Part shown: positions 10,046-21,501 of the stretch, piece after piece
How the letters are laid out: each line of letters begins with the position of its first letter
How positions within the stretch are numbered: the stretch's first letter is position 1
Source of the DNA: Dimargaris cristalligena
Taxonomy: Eukaryota; Kickxellomycota; Dimargaritomycetes; Dimargaritales; Dimargaritaceae
Length of the DNA: 28,193 nucleotides
NCBI GenBank assembly: GCA_027576995.1
Contig: JANBQC010000367.1
Span: forward strand, 1 to 28,193
Reading direction: 5' to 3'
Translations under genes and position numbers: made by a program
Notes under the pieces: model-generated
What the model was told of the DNA's origin: nothing
Databases searched by the model: none
What the model saw: only the letters and a program-made list of their open reading frames with translations

Positions 10046-13000
10046 TCAGGTCGTTGGCTGTGCCAGGGCAGCTTCTAACTGTTCCATACCCCACTGTAAA
10101 TGGAATAGTGCAATGGAAGCCCGACTTTGGAGAATTTCACGAGTCTGAGGAGATATCGTCGACAGTCCAGAGAGACCTTGGCTAGCCGTCTGAATAGGCT
10201 GCACAAAACAGATTCGGACCGTGTGTAGAAAACGCCGGTGGGCGTGTTCCTGAACTGCTGAACGGTGGGTATCCATAGCCGGCGGTATGGGGGGAGACCG
10301 GGGGTACTGTTTCACTATCCGGTGGACAAGCGATTTGAAAAGTAGAGCCGCCTCCGGTATACAACTTAACCAGTTTTCCGAAGGAATCCGCACTGTCTCG
10401 GGTGCTGCCGCGTCCCCCGGCGAAGCAGCAGAAGTGGGGGGCTCGATCACCAAGACCAAGGCCGGGAAAGCTGCCGGGGAACGTTGCACAGCCGCGTTCA
10501 AATGGGGCTTCCAGCCGCGTAGGTCGAATAGCCTATCGTAAATCGGCGGCCGGCGTTCGGGCGACCGCCCCGAGGGGAGAAACAAGTGGGTCGTGAAGGT
10601 ATCGCCCGTCTGCGGATGGTTAACGAGGTCGCGGTAAAGTTTGAGTACCACCTGGCGGATTCGGGAAAACTGGTCGCATCCGAAGGCCGGGTCAGAGTGG
10701 TCCGCCTCGTTGGAAGGTAACGATTTGGTAACCGGCGAGGAATTGTTTACTAAGGCGAGCCATTTATCAAGAGGTTCCCGCGCCCGAAGGGGCCCTAGAC
10801 GTTCGAGGAAACGGACCACCAGGGCATAGCCAACCGCGGGTAGATGATAGGTGTTGGATTGGGCGATTGCTCGAATAATATTCTAGGAGAGGGAGGGGGG
10901 GGTTATTATTATATAGAGCGCATTAGACCATTTGAAGCAGTTGGGGAAGACGATTTAAACGACAGCCAAACCGAAGAATTAGGGCTCTGCCCTATAAAAG
11001 AGATATGGTCACTTTAAAGGGAGATACAACTATATTCCTTAGTAAGCCCAAAAATAACATTTCACTGGACTATTAAGCAAAATTATAAAAGTTTGCTTAC
11101 AGTATATATTTCAGATTCTTGGTACTCGGGTATATGATTCTGCTGCTGCGAAATGTACCAGTTTTGAAGCAATAGCAGGAATAAGGCTGCCCTAACATCG
11201 GCCTCCTCGGACTCCCTAGATTCAAGCAATGGCGCAAAAACAATGCAGTGGGTTAGCTAGGTTCAATGCGAAGAGCCCGATGAGATAAGGGATAGCTTGT
11301 CCGCCCTCCTATACATGCCATTGAGTCCCCCACTCGTTCCAAAAACACCCGAAGTAAGCCACACCACTGGCCAAGTCAACTGTACCTAATTAAAGTCGCG
11401 GACGCTAGCCGAAGGGCCAGAATAATGACGCGGGGTGAATCGACGAGGGCTACCTCCAGGTCCGCGAATAATTTACGGGTATGCTGTACCACGACGCGGT
11501 CGGAGAATGAACCATCGGTCGTGTCGGAATAATTGTTTTGGTTTCCGCTGACATCCAACCGGGCCTGTGCCACCACCACCTCACTCAACAGTATGGCCAA
11601 TAAGCGACACATGTTCTTGACACTACAATCCTCCTTCTTCACCTCTTCTTCTTCTTCCCTTTTCTTCTCAGTTGAACACGCCGAGGCAATTCGCTGGATC
11701 AATTTGCAAATCGCCGCAGGTCGCCGAGGGATTAAAGCCAGTCGGAAGGCCAGGATAGCCAACTCCTCCATGACCCCGGGGCGGTTCATGGAAGTCGTCG
11801 ATGAAGCAGTAGTAGGGGTGGTGATAGCACCGCCGCCGAGGAAGGTTTGGGTGCAACATTCCGGAATTAGACTCGTGAACGTAGCCCAAGTGGATAGATG
11901 TTGGCTACGTAGGAAACCCACCCAGGAGGGGTTGTTGCCATTCTCAAAATGCTTGCGCGTACTCGTGGTCGAATAGTACTTGGTCAACTGGGTCAGTTGA
12001 AATTGGATTTCGCTTAGCACTACCGCCTGGGCAATTAGCGACGCCCGTTCTTCCCCGTCCCGCCACCGGTTTAACAGTTCCGACCCGGTGGGTGTGGTCG
12101 TAGCGGACTCTTCGACATCCTTAGCCACCGCATTTAATACCCGAATTAGACCAGTGAAGGTGAGGGCGTCCGTTCCGCGCCGACGAACGAAGTGACTACA
12201 AAAAAGGACCGTGGCTGAGTCCTGGGGGTAATCGAGCAACTTGGCAATAGTGACCAGCCGACCCGCAGTTTTAGTCAGCTCGGGCAAAAGACGGGAGGCC
12301 ATGGTCGAAGACAAGCGAGTAAAATTAGCATAGATATAGGCCCCGAGAAATGCGCAGGCCATCGCACTTTCGGGGGATTCGTCCTCGAGAAGCCGATTAA
12401 ACATCTGAGCTAAATGCCCCTGGATCGTAAGGTGGGTCTCCCTGGGGACATAGTTGACAATGATATATTCGTAGATACCACACGCCATGCCCATCGCGGA
12501 TCGTGTCACTGCTGGTGAGGGCGAACCACCGGATGATTCCAGAGGGTAGGGCAACGCGCTGATTCCTTGAAGGTTCAGCATCCCCAGATCCACCGCCGGC
12601 TGGAGGTCCCAAAGGATACGTTCGAGGAGGCGGATATCCGGTTTGGAATCTGAAGTATGTGGCGCCAAGGATTTAAGGTTGGGACTCAGTTCGTACTCTC
12701 GCAGATCGTACAGAGCATCCAGTAGGGCGCCCAACTCGGGCGATTCCGACGTCCAGGTTATGAGTTCAGCTGTGACATCGGTAGCAATTCTTTCGATCGT
12801 TTCCCTATACCCGTTGGGATGGCTAGGCGACTTGATAATTTCACCGAAGCACCAATTTGTAAAATATTACAATTGCAGAATGCTCGATTTAGACCAAGGA
12901 AGTAGAACGGAAAGCTGACTTAGGTAATGTAATACTAGGGTAGAGTTGACTGTGGAACAGGGCTTACCTGGAGAAGGGTTTTGAGGAAAGTTGACTTGAG

Positions 13001-13168
13001 ATGGTCTCGCAATGGCCCGGGGTCCATGGGTTTATCGGGCAATGGGAAGTACACATGGGTGTGGGTCTCTGCAGATGGGTTCGGCCGTCCAGTGTTAGCC
13101 TGGTCGGCGGAGTCGTGGGTCTCTACGGGGGTCATCGACAGACCGTACGGTTTCTCTGGCCTTGACAT
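10046..13168 (-). CDS. Uncharacterised 865-aa helical protein, four exons
   Basis: Not recognised. Exons on the minus strand: 12968-13168 (67 aa, ATG at 13168), 11386-12830, 11101-11215 and 10046-10882, ending TGA. The phases (0, 2, 0) agree at all three junctions and the donors are GTAAGC, GTACAG and GTAAGC. The product begins with ~60 hydrophilic Pro/Thr-rich residues. It then becomes a long run of amphipathic helices rich in Leu and Ala, as in HEAT/ARM-type solenoids (for example LLDALYDLREYEL, ACAFLGAYIYANF, LLFKSLVHRIVKQYP). A charged linker, TEKKREEEEEVKKED, sits at about residues 460-480. No signal peptide, membrane segment or catalytic motif is seen. Codon use and composition resemble the neighbours, so it looks like a resident gene. 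It is tail-to-tail with the Vps17-like gene. A scaffold or adaptor role is the most that the fold suggests. The exon 2 acceptor (ATCAAG|TCG) is the weakest site. Confidence 0.75.
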
Positions 13169-16100
13169 AGTAGCGGCTCTTTGCAAATATGGGAATGCGA
13201 TACTTGGTAGAGAAGAGGGATTGGCCAATGAAGGGAATGGACATGCTCAATTGAGAGTAGAGGACTCGCAGGGCCAATGGGTGTGGGGGCTATATGGTTT
13301 GGGATTCCGGCCAGGCCGACCCAACAGGGCCATTATAGTAGGCTAACTGGGGCTGGCTATACTATCCATGAAGCCTCGATTATCCCCTTAAACAAGCCCC
13401 GCGTAACGGATGTACCATAGTTAGGAAATGGGAAACTAGAAGGAGCTGTGATATTTCAAAACGCTTAAGCGGATTCACAGTGAAATTTGCATGTAACTTT
13501 CCCACTATACTTAGTCCTGACTACTCTGGCTCTTCTCGTTGAGTGCCTCCAACACTACGTTTTAAATAATCCAGACTCGTTCACTCTGAGCCGCGGCCTC
13601 AAAAAGGAGGGTTCAACACCAGACAGTCGACCACCCCCACTCTATAGCTCAGGCGCTACTTAACTGACGTAAGGAACTTCATTTGTAGAATAAGAGTAAC
13701 GTGGGCCAGGGCCAGTGTTTCGATATTGTTAAATTTAGAGATGCCGTAGGTGAACGAAAAAAATCAATGACCATCAATGCCTTCGCATGTCAGATCGCCT
13801 AACCCCTCTAGATGCTTCTGAGGAGCATTGGCATAATCCATGAGATGAGTAAGAATACAAAATTTGGATTTACGTCATCGAAACTTGACAACGAGTGGTA
13901 GGTATCAAGAAAAACACCGACCAATGCCGCTTAAGCCAACCAATCTGTTCGACTTAGTCATTCGCATTGGTGCTGCCAATTCCTTTTGGGCAGGTCGCTC
14001 CTAAATACTGGAATGTTTCATCTAGCCTTTTCAAGGCCTACTTGGGAAATAATGCATCCAAAGAGCTCCTTCATGTGGAAATCACTCTCACCCATCCTTT
14101 TATCTAGGCATTAAGAATCCGCCCAACCAAGTTTATCCCCCCATTGCCATGTACACCGCACAGCTGGAGGATTGCCGAGTCTATAATTTGAGGTGAAGCA
14201 ATAAAGAGAGCGGCCAATGGGATAATTGACCTGAGAAGCCTGGTTTATGAGAATCTGCTTAGGGATGCACACTGATTTTACTACTTTGGCTCTGAAAAAC
14301 ACAAGTGCAGTGTGGGTGTGAGATATGAACCCACCCAACGGCGATGACTGTTTAGTGAATTCCACCCGTTCACCATTCAACTGCCATGTGGTCTTGAACC
14401 ATTTGAACGTCAAATCCGATGGCCATTTTCACCATGTCTAGGTTGGCCGATTCAAGAAGACCAATGTAGGGTGAAGCCTGTCGGTACGTTGATCACGGCG
14501 CAGTTTGGGAGTACTCCAACGGGCTACAAATCCAGCTCTTTTGAACATCGTGATGGCCGTAACCATTTGGGGGAGTCTGCATTAGTAAAGGTCAAAATAA
14601 GCGGTTGTTGATAGCGTAACCGCAAATGCACAAAGATTATAGTCTGGGGCATAATGCAACTTCGAGGTTTATTCGATATAGGTGTGTGAATAAGGTATAC
14701 TATGTCCTTACAGCTGTACCCCTGGCTACTTCAGATCTTTAACCTGCACCAGGACTGGTTTGAACAATCGCCATCCGGACTGACTACATAAATCCCAAGT
14801 TCAATTGTTATCCAAATAACCGGGGGTCCCTCGCGATACCCGTTAAACAATCAATATACTACAAAAACGGAGTAACAATAGGCCATTTCGATACATTCTC
14901 CGCACCTATTTTCCCGAAACTTGACCATCTGTGAACGACGCAGCCAAGCAGAAGTATAGTGTGAACATGGAGAGGTTTGCAATTGTTAAGCTAAATGTAT
15001 CGCAATACCGTTCCACGTATGGGTTCTTTGGAAAAGACCAGTTCCAAGGAGTGGCGGCCGACCAGTGTTGGAGTACATAACGGAGTGTTATCTAAATTTA
15101 TCTCGGAGCGGAAAACCTTTTATTAGGGTTTATCTGAAATTACCATTAGTGCAGAACCATCCCTTCCCTTCACATCAAATGACGCCCGTCGCTGCGCCCA
15201 GGCTAAACCCTGGCAGCTGACCTGAAATGGGACCCTGTAAAAACGGACCTTTTTATTGGGGAGAGGGGCCGCCTATGCCGTAGCACAGCCCAGGCCGACT
15301 TTACAAATGAGGTGTGTAAGTGACCCGAATCCCCATGCCAAAAACAATAGAGCTGGCATTAAGATGCACCAAAGGGCATATGGAGACCTGGTTTTAATTT
15401 CCAAGCGAGGGGCTAAGGAGAAGCCCCAACCCATCTGGGTAACTGCCCTCTGTTGCCATTCAGACTCTGCTGAGGTTCCAATCATTACTGGACGGAAATG
15501 GAAAAGCGGCAGTGTGTGGTGAGTATGGCGAGGAATATGATCCTTTCGAAGATCGCCCCAAGATATCCTGTTTATTTTTTTAGGACAATATCCGCCTAGT
15601 TGAGCGATGGCCATTTTTGTGCTTATTGACTAAAGGGCGTGAGGTGATGATAAAGCTGAAAGGGAGGGAGGAGGACACTCCCCAATGACTGTGGCATAGT
15701 GGTTGTACACGCCCTATTATTATTCATTTGTCTGGCGGATTGTCCTTGGTGGAGGGTTATACCCTTTGGGTTAGTCTGAATTGGACTGATACCCTATTGA
15801 TTAACTCTCAACATCTCCAACTCCACTCTCTCTCATCTTTCAACTTTCATCACCAAGTCTAGGTCTTTCACCCATCCGCCCATTATTGGGAATTGTAGAC
15901 GCGTCCGTGGGTATAGACTTTATCTTGTGTGACAATAGCAGGCCTTGAGTCCCTAATTAATAACGCTGAGGGAATTTTTCTTGTAGAGAATGTCCTATTG
16001 TTGTAGGTACTAGCCGATATCCAAGACATTGTAATATTCCTTACTCATTTTTATTTGGAGTAGTGAATCTTCGCATCGGCGTGCATCAGCAACAGTGGTG

Positions 16101-16607
16101 CCCTTCCTCCCTCCCTGCTTTACCATCCACTCTTTTTTCTCTCTCTCCAAGCAACAACAGGAAGGCGGACAATCATTCCCGGTCATATAAAAGGCCCCTG
16201 CGTCGGTCCTGAGGGCAATGGACTCTGATTTTTTAAGTGTAAATATTGATTTTATATAGATATCTGTTGCCTCGTTGATGGTTACCCTCTGATACTTTTT
16301 GCCATATCTCTCTCCCTCCTAGCCCTACTTGATTTGGTGTAAACCTTCTATTCTCGATCGAACCACACAATCACCTCTGCCTGCTCAAAACACCCGAGCT
16401 TTCGAAATTATCACCGGAAATCTACGACTTATTTATTGACGTCGACGCCTAGAGCCACCTCGTCGGTTTCGCTTCTGCCACCTCACTTGTCGGACTGTCT
16501 TTTCTTATTTATTATTATATCTTTTTCTAGTCGATTTTATTCCTCGCTCACTTATCCAGACTATCCGGTCCTTCATAACATTTTAATTGTACCCAACGTC
16601 GCCCACC
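13169..16607. other. 3.4-kb gene-poor region between divergent genes
   Basis: I see no gene here. Open frames are few and short: 14111-14413 minus (100 aa), 15273-15614 minus and 15256-15522 plus, none with a family motif or plausible exon partners. The 14111-14413 frame resembles others in the window (see findings). The text looks like decayed sequence rather than a simple spacer, since its composition is neither AT-biased nor repetitive. From about 15800 it becomes pyrimidine-rich toward the chitinase start. Confidence 0.5.
16186..16193 (+). promoter_or_regulatory. Possible TATA box for the chitinase gene
   Basis: A TATAAAAG match in CGGTCATATAAAAGGCCCC, about 415 nt before the chitinase ATG. 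The distance would require a long leader or a 5' UTR intron, so this is a candidate only. Confidence 0.3.
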
Positions 16608-17537
16608 ATGCTCGGCCTTCAACTATTTAACCGAGTTTTCGCTCTATTCGCCCTAATGGTCGCTTTAACGATCATGGCGCGTCCCACTCCCGACACCCCG
16701 GTGAAACCCTCCGGGTTGGAGTCATTTGGCATACTCTCCGACCCCTCATCAAAACTCGAGCGAGGTTCAGACGAATCCAATAACGTTGAAACCCGCGTCT
16801 GGGCCACTACATTATCCCAGTACAAGCCCGATAACCGGACCGCTATGATGGACTGTCAGCTTTTCTACCAAGCGGTGATGGTGGGTGGTTTCCCGCGCCC
16901 GACCCCCGGCCAGTGCGACGATTTCCGCGAGTATGCCACCACCGAGGGCGGTATTGTGCGGCCCCGCGAAGCCGCCATGTTCCTTACCCAAGTGCTTTGG
17001 GAGTCCAACGGGCTACGCAGCAAGGAGGAGCACGTTTGCGCGGGCAACCAATGTCCCGGCAACTACACGACGGATAACGATTTCAGTTATACGGAAAAGC
17101 AAGGCGATCAGACACGGACGGTTGTTAACCAATATTACGGCCGGGGGTACATTCAACTAACGTGGTCGTATAATTATCTGGCGGCGTCCAAGTCCATGTA
17201 CGGTGACGACCGGTTGTACAAGAATCCCCAGTTAGTGGCCAGCGACGAAATGACCGCCTGGCGCACCTCGTTCTGGTTCTGGAAGCAACACGTCCATGAT
17301 ATTAAGGAGGTGCAGGACGGCCAGTTTGGTGCCTCCACCCGCGCCATCAACGGGGGCCTGGAGTGCGATGGGCCGTACCAGGACAAGGCTCGTTTACGGT
17401 TCGAACTGTACACCAAGATTCTAAAGATTGTCGAACCGGATACAACCCCCGACCCAGCGGGGTGTTATTCCGTTGACTCCAATACTAATACCAATACCAA
17501 TACCAATGGCACTAGCAATAGTAATAGCAATAGCTAA
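16608..17537 (+). CDS. Secreted GH19 chitinase
   Basis: Predicted extracellular endochitinase cleaving beta-1,4-GlcNAc polymers. It is a single 309-aa exon; the start is the first ATG, in CCCACCATG context. Residues 1-24 form a signal peptide (FALFALMVALTIMA, cleavage likely before RPTPD). A linker follows to about 75, then the GH19 catalytic domain at about 78-280. Signatures are AMFLTQVLWESNGL, QYYGRGYIQLTWSYNY and STRAINGGLEC. Candidate catalytic acids are Glu132 (in WESNGL) and Glu141; their spacing of nine matches bacterial-type GH19 enzymes, as I recall, rather than class I plant ones. Several Cys (83, 103, 144, 149, 253, 286) could form disulfides. The C-terminus is a repetitive Asn-Thr/Asn-Ser tail (residues ~292-309) with no binding module. 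GH19 is uncommon in fungi, and the gene lacks introns while its neighbours have many, so acquisition by transfer is possible. It may act in wall remodelling or on a chitinous host. Confidence 0.9.
   Translation: MLGLQLFNRVFALFALMVALTIMARPTPDTPVKPSGLESFGILSDPSSKLERGSDESNNVETRVWATTLSQYKPDNRTAMMDCQLFYQAVMVGGFPRPTPGQCDDFREYATTEGGIVRPREAAMFLTQVLWESNGLRSKEEHVCAGNQCPGNYTTDNDFSYTEKQGDQTRTVVNQYYGRGYIQLTWSYNYLAASKSMYGDDRLYKNPQLVASDEMTAWRTSFWFWKQHVHDIKEVQDGQFGASTRAINGGLECDGPYQDKARLRFELYTKILKIVEPDTTPDPAGCYSVDSNTNTNTNTNGTSNSNSNS
17478..17537 (+). repeat. Asn-Thr / Asn-Ser coding repeat at chitinase C-terminus
   Basis: Tandem AATACT/AATACC units followed by AGTAAT/AGCAAT units encode alternating Asn-Thr then Ser-Asn residues up to the stop codon. 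A six-base period in frame suggests replication slippage. Length is likely to vary between strains. Confidence 0.85.
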
Positions 17538-18951
17538 GCTGGTAATGGCGGCGGGGGGAGGAGGGTTGCGCCATTTTTAACTCGAAAATAATGGCAATCT
17601 GTGCTCTGGTATGATCAGCTCGGCTCAACTATAGGCTGCAATTGTATGGACCAGATATCTACTCTCCAAAACAATTGGAGTGAGGGACCGACATGTCCTT
17701 GGGCCGCGCTTTCCTTCACTCAACCGCATGTTTCCTCCCCCCCATCCTATTGCCCATTACAAGCGGCCCATTGAACCGACTACGCTTTCCCGCTCTTAGT
17801 ACAAAGGACGCGATATCTTCCTGTTTTATTTTTGTCGAATATCATCCGTTCCCATCGCTGTATATTTTACATTGTTGACCATCATTCGTATTGCTACTCC
17901 GGAACACTGGCCCAGTGTTTTTATTCTATTTAATACCCACCATATGTCGATTTATACTTGCAATTGTGCATCCCCGCATATTTCCTTTAGACGTTCCTTT
18001 TTACTGGGCAACATATTCCGACACTACCGTTACGCCTAGTTGTCCCATGCCCCCCCTCATGCAGTTGTTTGTCTCTCTCAGTTCAACACCCTTATATTGT
18101 GAGATCTGACTAATAGGTCCTTGCAATGTGAATAAATACATTAATATGTTTATATGCCTATTGTCCACCTGGAGATGTAGGTGCTTGCTAGCCCCAAACG
18201 ACCCTAGTTATGGGGTTGGGTTAGATAGATAGTGCCGGCGTTAAGTGGGGTTTGTACTGAATTATACTGGCAGCGTTAACTGTTGGATAAACAGGTCCTG
18301 GTAGCCTACCCCCTAGATGAACTCCTCACTAGTGTGGCTATTGTTCTGAATCTTCCTGAAATTTCGGCCAGGGTCGATTGTAGTCAGTCGAGAAGGTCCC
18401 TCTTTGCCCTGAGAGAGTCATTGGTGGCCTTGAAAAGGGATTAGTAATAAGTATAAGTTCCATATTCAAGGCAGCTGCTATTCGAGACGATAGGTTTTCC
18501 GATTTGGGCAATTCATTAGTGATCACACCCAGCCTGTTTATGGGGGGAGATTCATTTAATAACGGCCAATATAGCTCTGAGTTGTCAGCAAGAGTGAGGG
18601 CTGCCTAACATAGCAATCTGGGGTCTAGTCGCTATACTGCCTTGGACCCGAAGGAGTTCCCACCTAGTGAGTGATGCATCATTAATGTGACCAAAGTCAA
18701 CGTGTGACCCCATGTGACTCTTTGGATACATCCTGTTGTAGCCATGCATATGGCACTGCGTTACTTTATGGCGATTCTCTTTCCTTACCATTCGCTGCAT
18801 ATATTGCCTATTCTATGCCCAACCTTCCTCCTACCAAGACACTTTCGTTTTTATCCCAGAGTTTCGCATTGCTGTTATTGTAATACCCCACCAGGGCTTT
18901 CTATACTGGACCAGTGTCATTTACATACCCAGCTTTCTCACATTCGTAGCT
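17538..18951. other. Intergenic region, no gene seen
   Basis: Between the chitinase and MOCS1A, both plus strand. Bases 17690-18110 give T/C-rich, low-complexity open frames. Short minus-strand frames at 18338-18526 and 18585-18800 have no family motif. The last ~200 bases are pyrimidine-rich and probably serve MOCS1A. Confidence 0.5.
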
Positions 18952-21099
18952 ATGCTAAAGGTTCGGGCCACTCTCGGAACGAGGGTTCACCGCCCCGCCG
19001 TAGTCGGGCTCTTTAGTCCCAATGCCTACGCTCAGTCCAGTCAGCACATCGTTGTAGACAGGCCCCTGCGGCCGTTACAGCCCTCCCATCCGCAGCGTCG
19101 TAACCACCATACCATACCTAACACAGCCCCACCCACTCCCCCCCATTCCGTCCCCTCGGCCGACCAAGGGCGGTCCCAGGCCCAAATACGTATTGCACGC
19201 ATCGATGCCGACCGACCGTATCCATCGGGCTTACCCACCCTTAACGATAAATACCAGCGGTCCCATACGTATCTACGTATCGCCCTGACTGAACGGTGTA
19301 ACCTTCGCTGCACTTACTGTATGCCCGAGGAGGGGGTCCCGCTTACTCCGGCTGACAATATACTGCGCACCGAGGAAATTGTGTACCTGGCCCGGACATT
19401 TGTTCGTGAGGGCGTGACAAAAATACGGCTAACGGGCGGTGAACCGACCATTCGTAAAGATTTCGTCGATATTGTAGGTAAGTGATAAAACATGATATTC
19501 CCCTATGGTGGTCTACTGACTCGATTGCAGGTTTTGATTGCTGAGATTTCACCTGAAAATACTCTGATTGGAGAATACCATAATCAAGCTGGGGCTGACT
19601 TGTTCAATTTCTTACATCCGTACTTGGACCTATAATGTGATATAGCTCGCCTAAATTTGCTAAGACCCCTAGGGTTGAAGTCCATATTGGTCACCACCAA
19701 TGGCATTGCGGTCAAGCGGAAATTAGACACATTGGTGTCGAGCGGTCTCGACGGCATCAACTTTAGTCTCGATACCCTCGATCCTCTACAGTTTCAGCTC
19801 ATCACTCGTCGTAAAGGTAACGAACTAATACTGGTATCACCACAGTCGTGTTGGACGATGGCCCCCAATCACACTGCCAAACAGTGGCGCTTTTAAAGGC
19901 CGTGATTCTAACCCATTCACCCATCGATCCCCTTATATATATATCTCCTCGGATAATTCAGGTATGGAAAGGGTTTTGGAGTCCATTGATATGGCGTTAA
20001 CCTATTCGAGCCTTAATGTAAAGGTCAACTGTGTTGTGGTGCGAGGCCTGAATGATCGGGAGGTCAACTCATTTGTAGAATTTACGCGGAAGAAGCCGGT
20101 CAACATCCGCTTTATCGAATACATGCCGTTTGATGGTAAGTTTTACCCAATCGTCTCCTTCACAAGTTCTTTAAATGAAAGGCTGGTCAAACTCTCTATT
20201 TTCTATTGGAAAACTCGATTGTAAATTTCGGGGACTGACTATAATTATTAATATGACTCCGTTGCTTAGGCAATCGATGGGACATGAAAAAGCTAATTCC
20301 TTACCGGGATTTGTTAAAGACCATCGAAGAGCAGTTTGGGCCAGTGCAGAAGTTATCGGACGACCCCAATGATACATCAAAGGTAATTCTTACTGTCCAT
20401 TTTCCAGTACCCTAGGTGTATATTGACTACCCACTCAATGGCAGCAGTAACACCCTAGAACGCAGCAGTATATATTGACTGAATATATAACACGTAATAG
20501 CCCCCGTTAACCGTGTTTGGGTTATTTTGGCTGCATTTTATCCCTATCCCAGGCCTACAAAATACCAGGATTCGCCGGTCAGTTTGGGTTTATATCATCC
20601 ATGACTGACCACTTTTGTAACACTTGCAATCGGGTTCGCCTGACTGCTGACGGCAATCTCAAAGTAAGTACATCTTTAATGAGGCATATCCTTTACCCAG
20701 ACCCTTAGTAATCCTCCTTAACTATAACATTGTCCATTTGGGATGCCTTGCTCCAAGTACGGTAAGCTGTAATGGTGGATGATTAAATTGGTGCGTCCAA
20801 CGTAATTATTTGAATTGTTTTAATTCTATTAGGTATGCCTTTTCGGAAACAGCGAAGTTAGTTTACGAGACTATCTGCGGGACCATATGGACAGCCAGTT
20901 GGCAGCCCTCCGCGATTGCGGCGGCGACTTACCACGATTGCAAAATCTGTTGACCAACCTCGAAGATTCCAAGACACCCCAGCAGCACGAACTCCTTTCT
21001 CTAATCGGCCAGGCCGTAGGTAACAAGAAAAAACAACATGCGGGTATGCTAAAACTGGCCCAAACGCAAAATCGGCCCATGATTCTTATCGGCGGGTAA
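18952..21099 (+). CDS. MOCS1A: MOCS1A/MoaA, radical SAM GTP 3',8-cyclase, six exons
   Basis: First enzyme of molybdenum cofactor synthesis: it converts GTP to the 3',8-cyclised intermediate that MoaC/MOCS1B turns into cyclic pyranopterin monophosphate. In eukaryotes it acts in mitochondria. Exons: 18952-19477, 19646-19816, 19962-20135, 20270-20382, 20553-20663, 20833-21099; all phases agree, giving 453 aa. Residues 1-100 are a basic, Ser/Pro-rich extension ([19 protein letters not shown] at the start), consistent with a mitochondrial presequence. The radical-SAM cluster CNLRCTYC uses Cys116, 120 and 123. KIRLTGGEP follows, and ILVTTNGI and [10 protein letters not shown] match the barrel. The C-terminal second cluster CX2CX13C is Cys350, 353 and 367. 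The protein ends in the free Gly-Gly (ILIGG) typical of active MoaA. No MoaC domain is fused or follows before the convergent Elp6 gene. Confidence 0.95.
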
Positions 21100-21501
21100 C
21101 CCTCTATTATGGGGTATATAAAGACCCGAGGGTTGCTGAGTGACTGCTGATAGGCCCATTTGTAAAAAAAATCCCCCCACTAGCTGGTCCTAATCGCCTG
21201 ATACAGTATGTACCGCAACAGTTACGTATATACATGTATTTATTGGATACTCCATATGGGTGAAATTCAAACCAGCTGTATAAGGTTTTACATAATATAT
21301 GTATGGGGGAATGGCTTTTAACCAGTAATATTGGCCTCATCCAATGGATTTTTCATTGTACAGCCTGAATGAACTTCTCCCATATATATATATTATATAA
21401 AGATCCGTAGGTTATATCTGAAATCAAAATGGAGGGACTGATGAGATGTTTCATCAATGCGGTCGACAGTTTGGGGGCCGATTAAGTAGTTCATTCGAGC
21501 C
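21100..21501. other. Convergent 3' intergenic region
   Basis: Lies between the MOCS1A stop and the Elp6 stop, on opposite strands. It is AT-rich (TATATATATATTATATAA near 21382-21400) and has no supported open frame. It presumably holds both 3' ends, and it contains no MoaC coding sequence. Confidence 0.5.

Noticed and set aside
11533..11976. 147-aa plus-strand open frame
   Set aside because: It lies fully antisense to exon 2 of the 865-aa gene, whose frame is far longer and phase-consistent with its other exons.
15256..15614. Overlapping open frames on both strands
   Set aside because: No family motif and no exon partners on either strand; treated as chance frames or decayed sequence.
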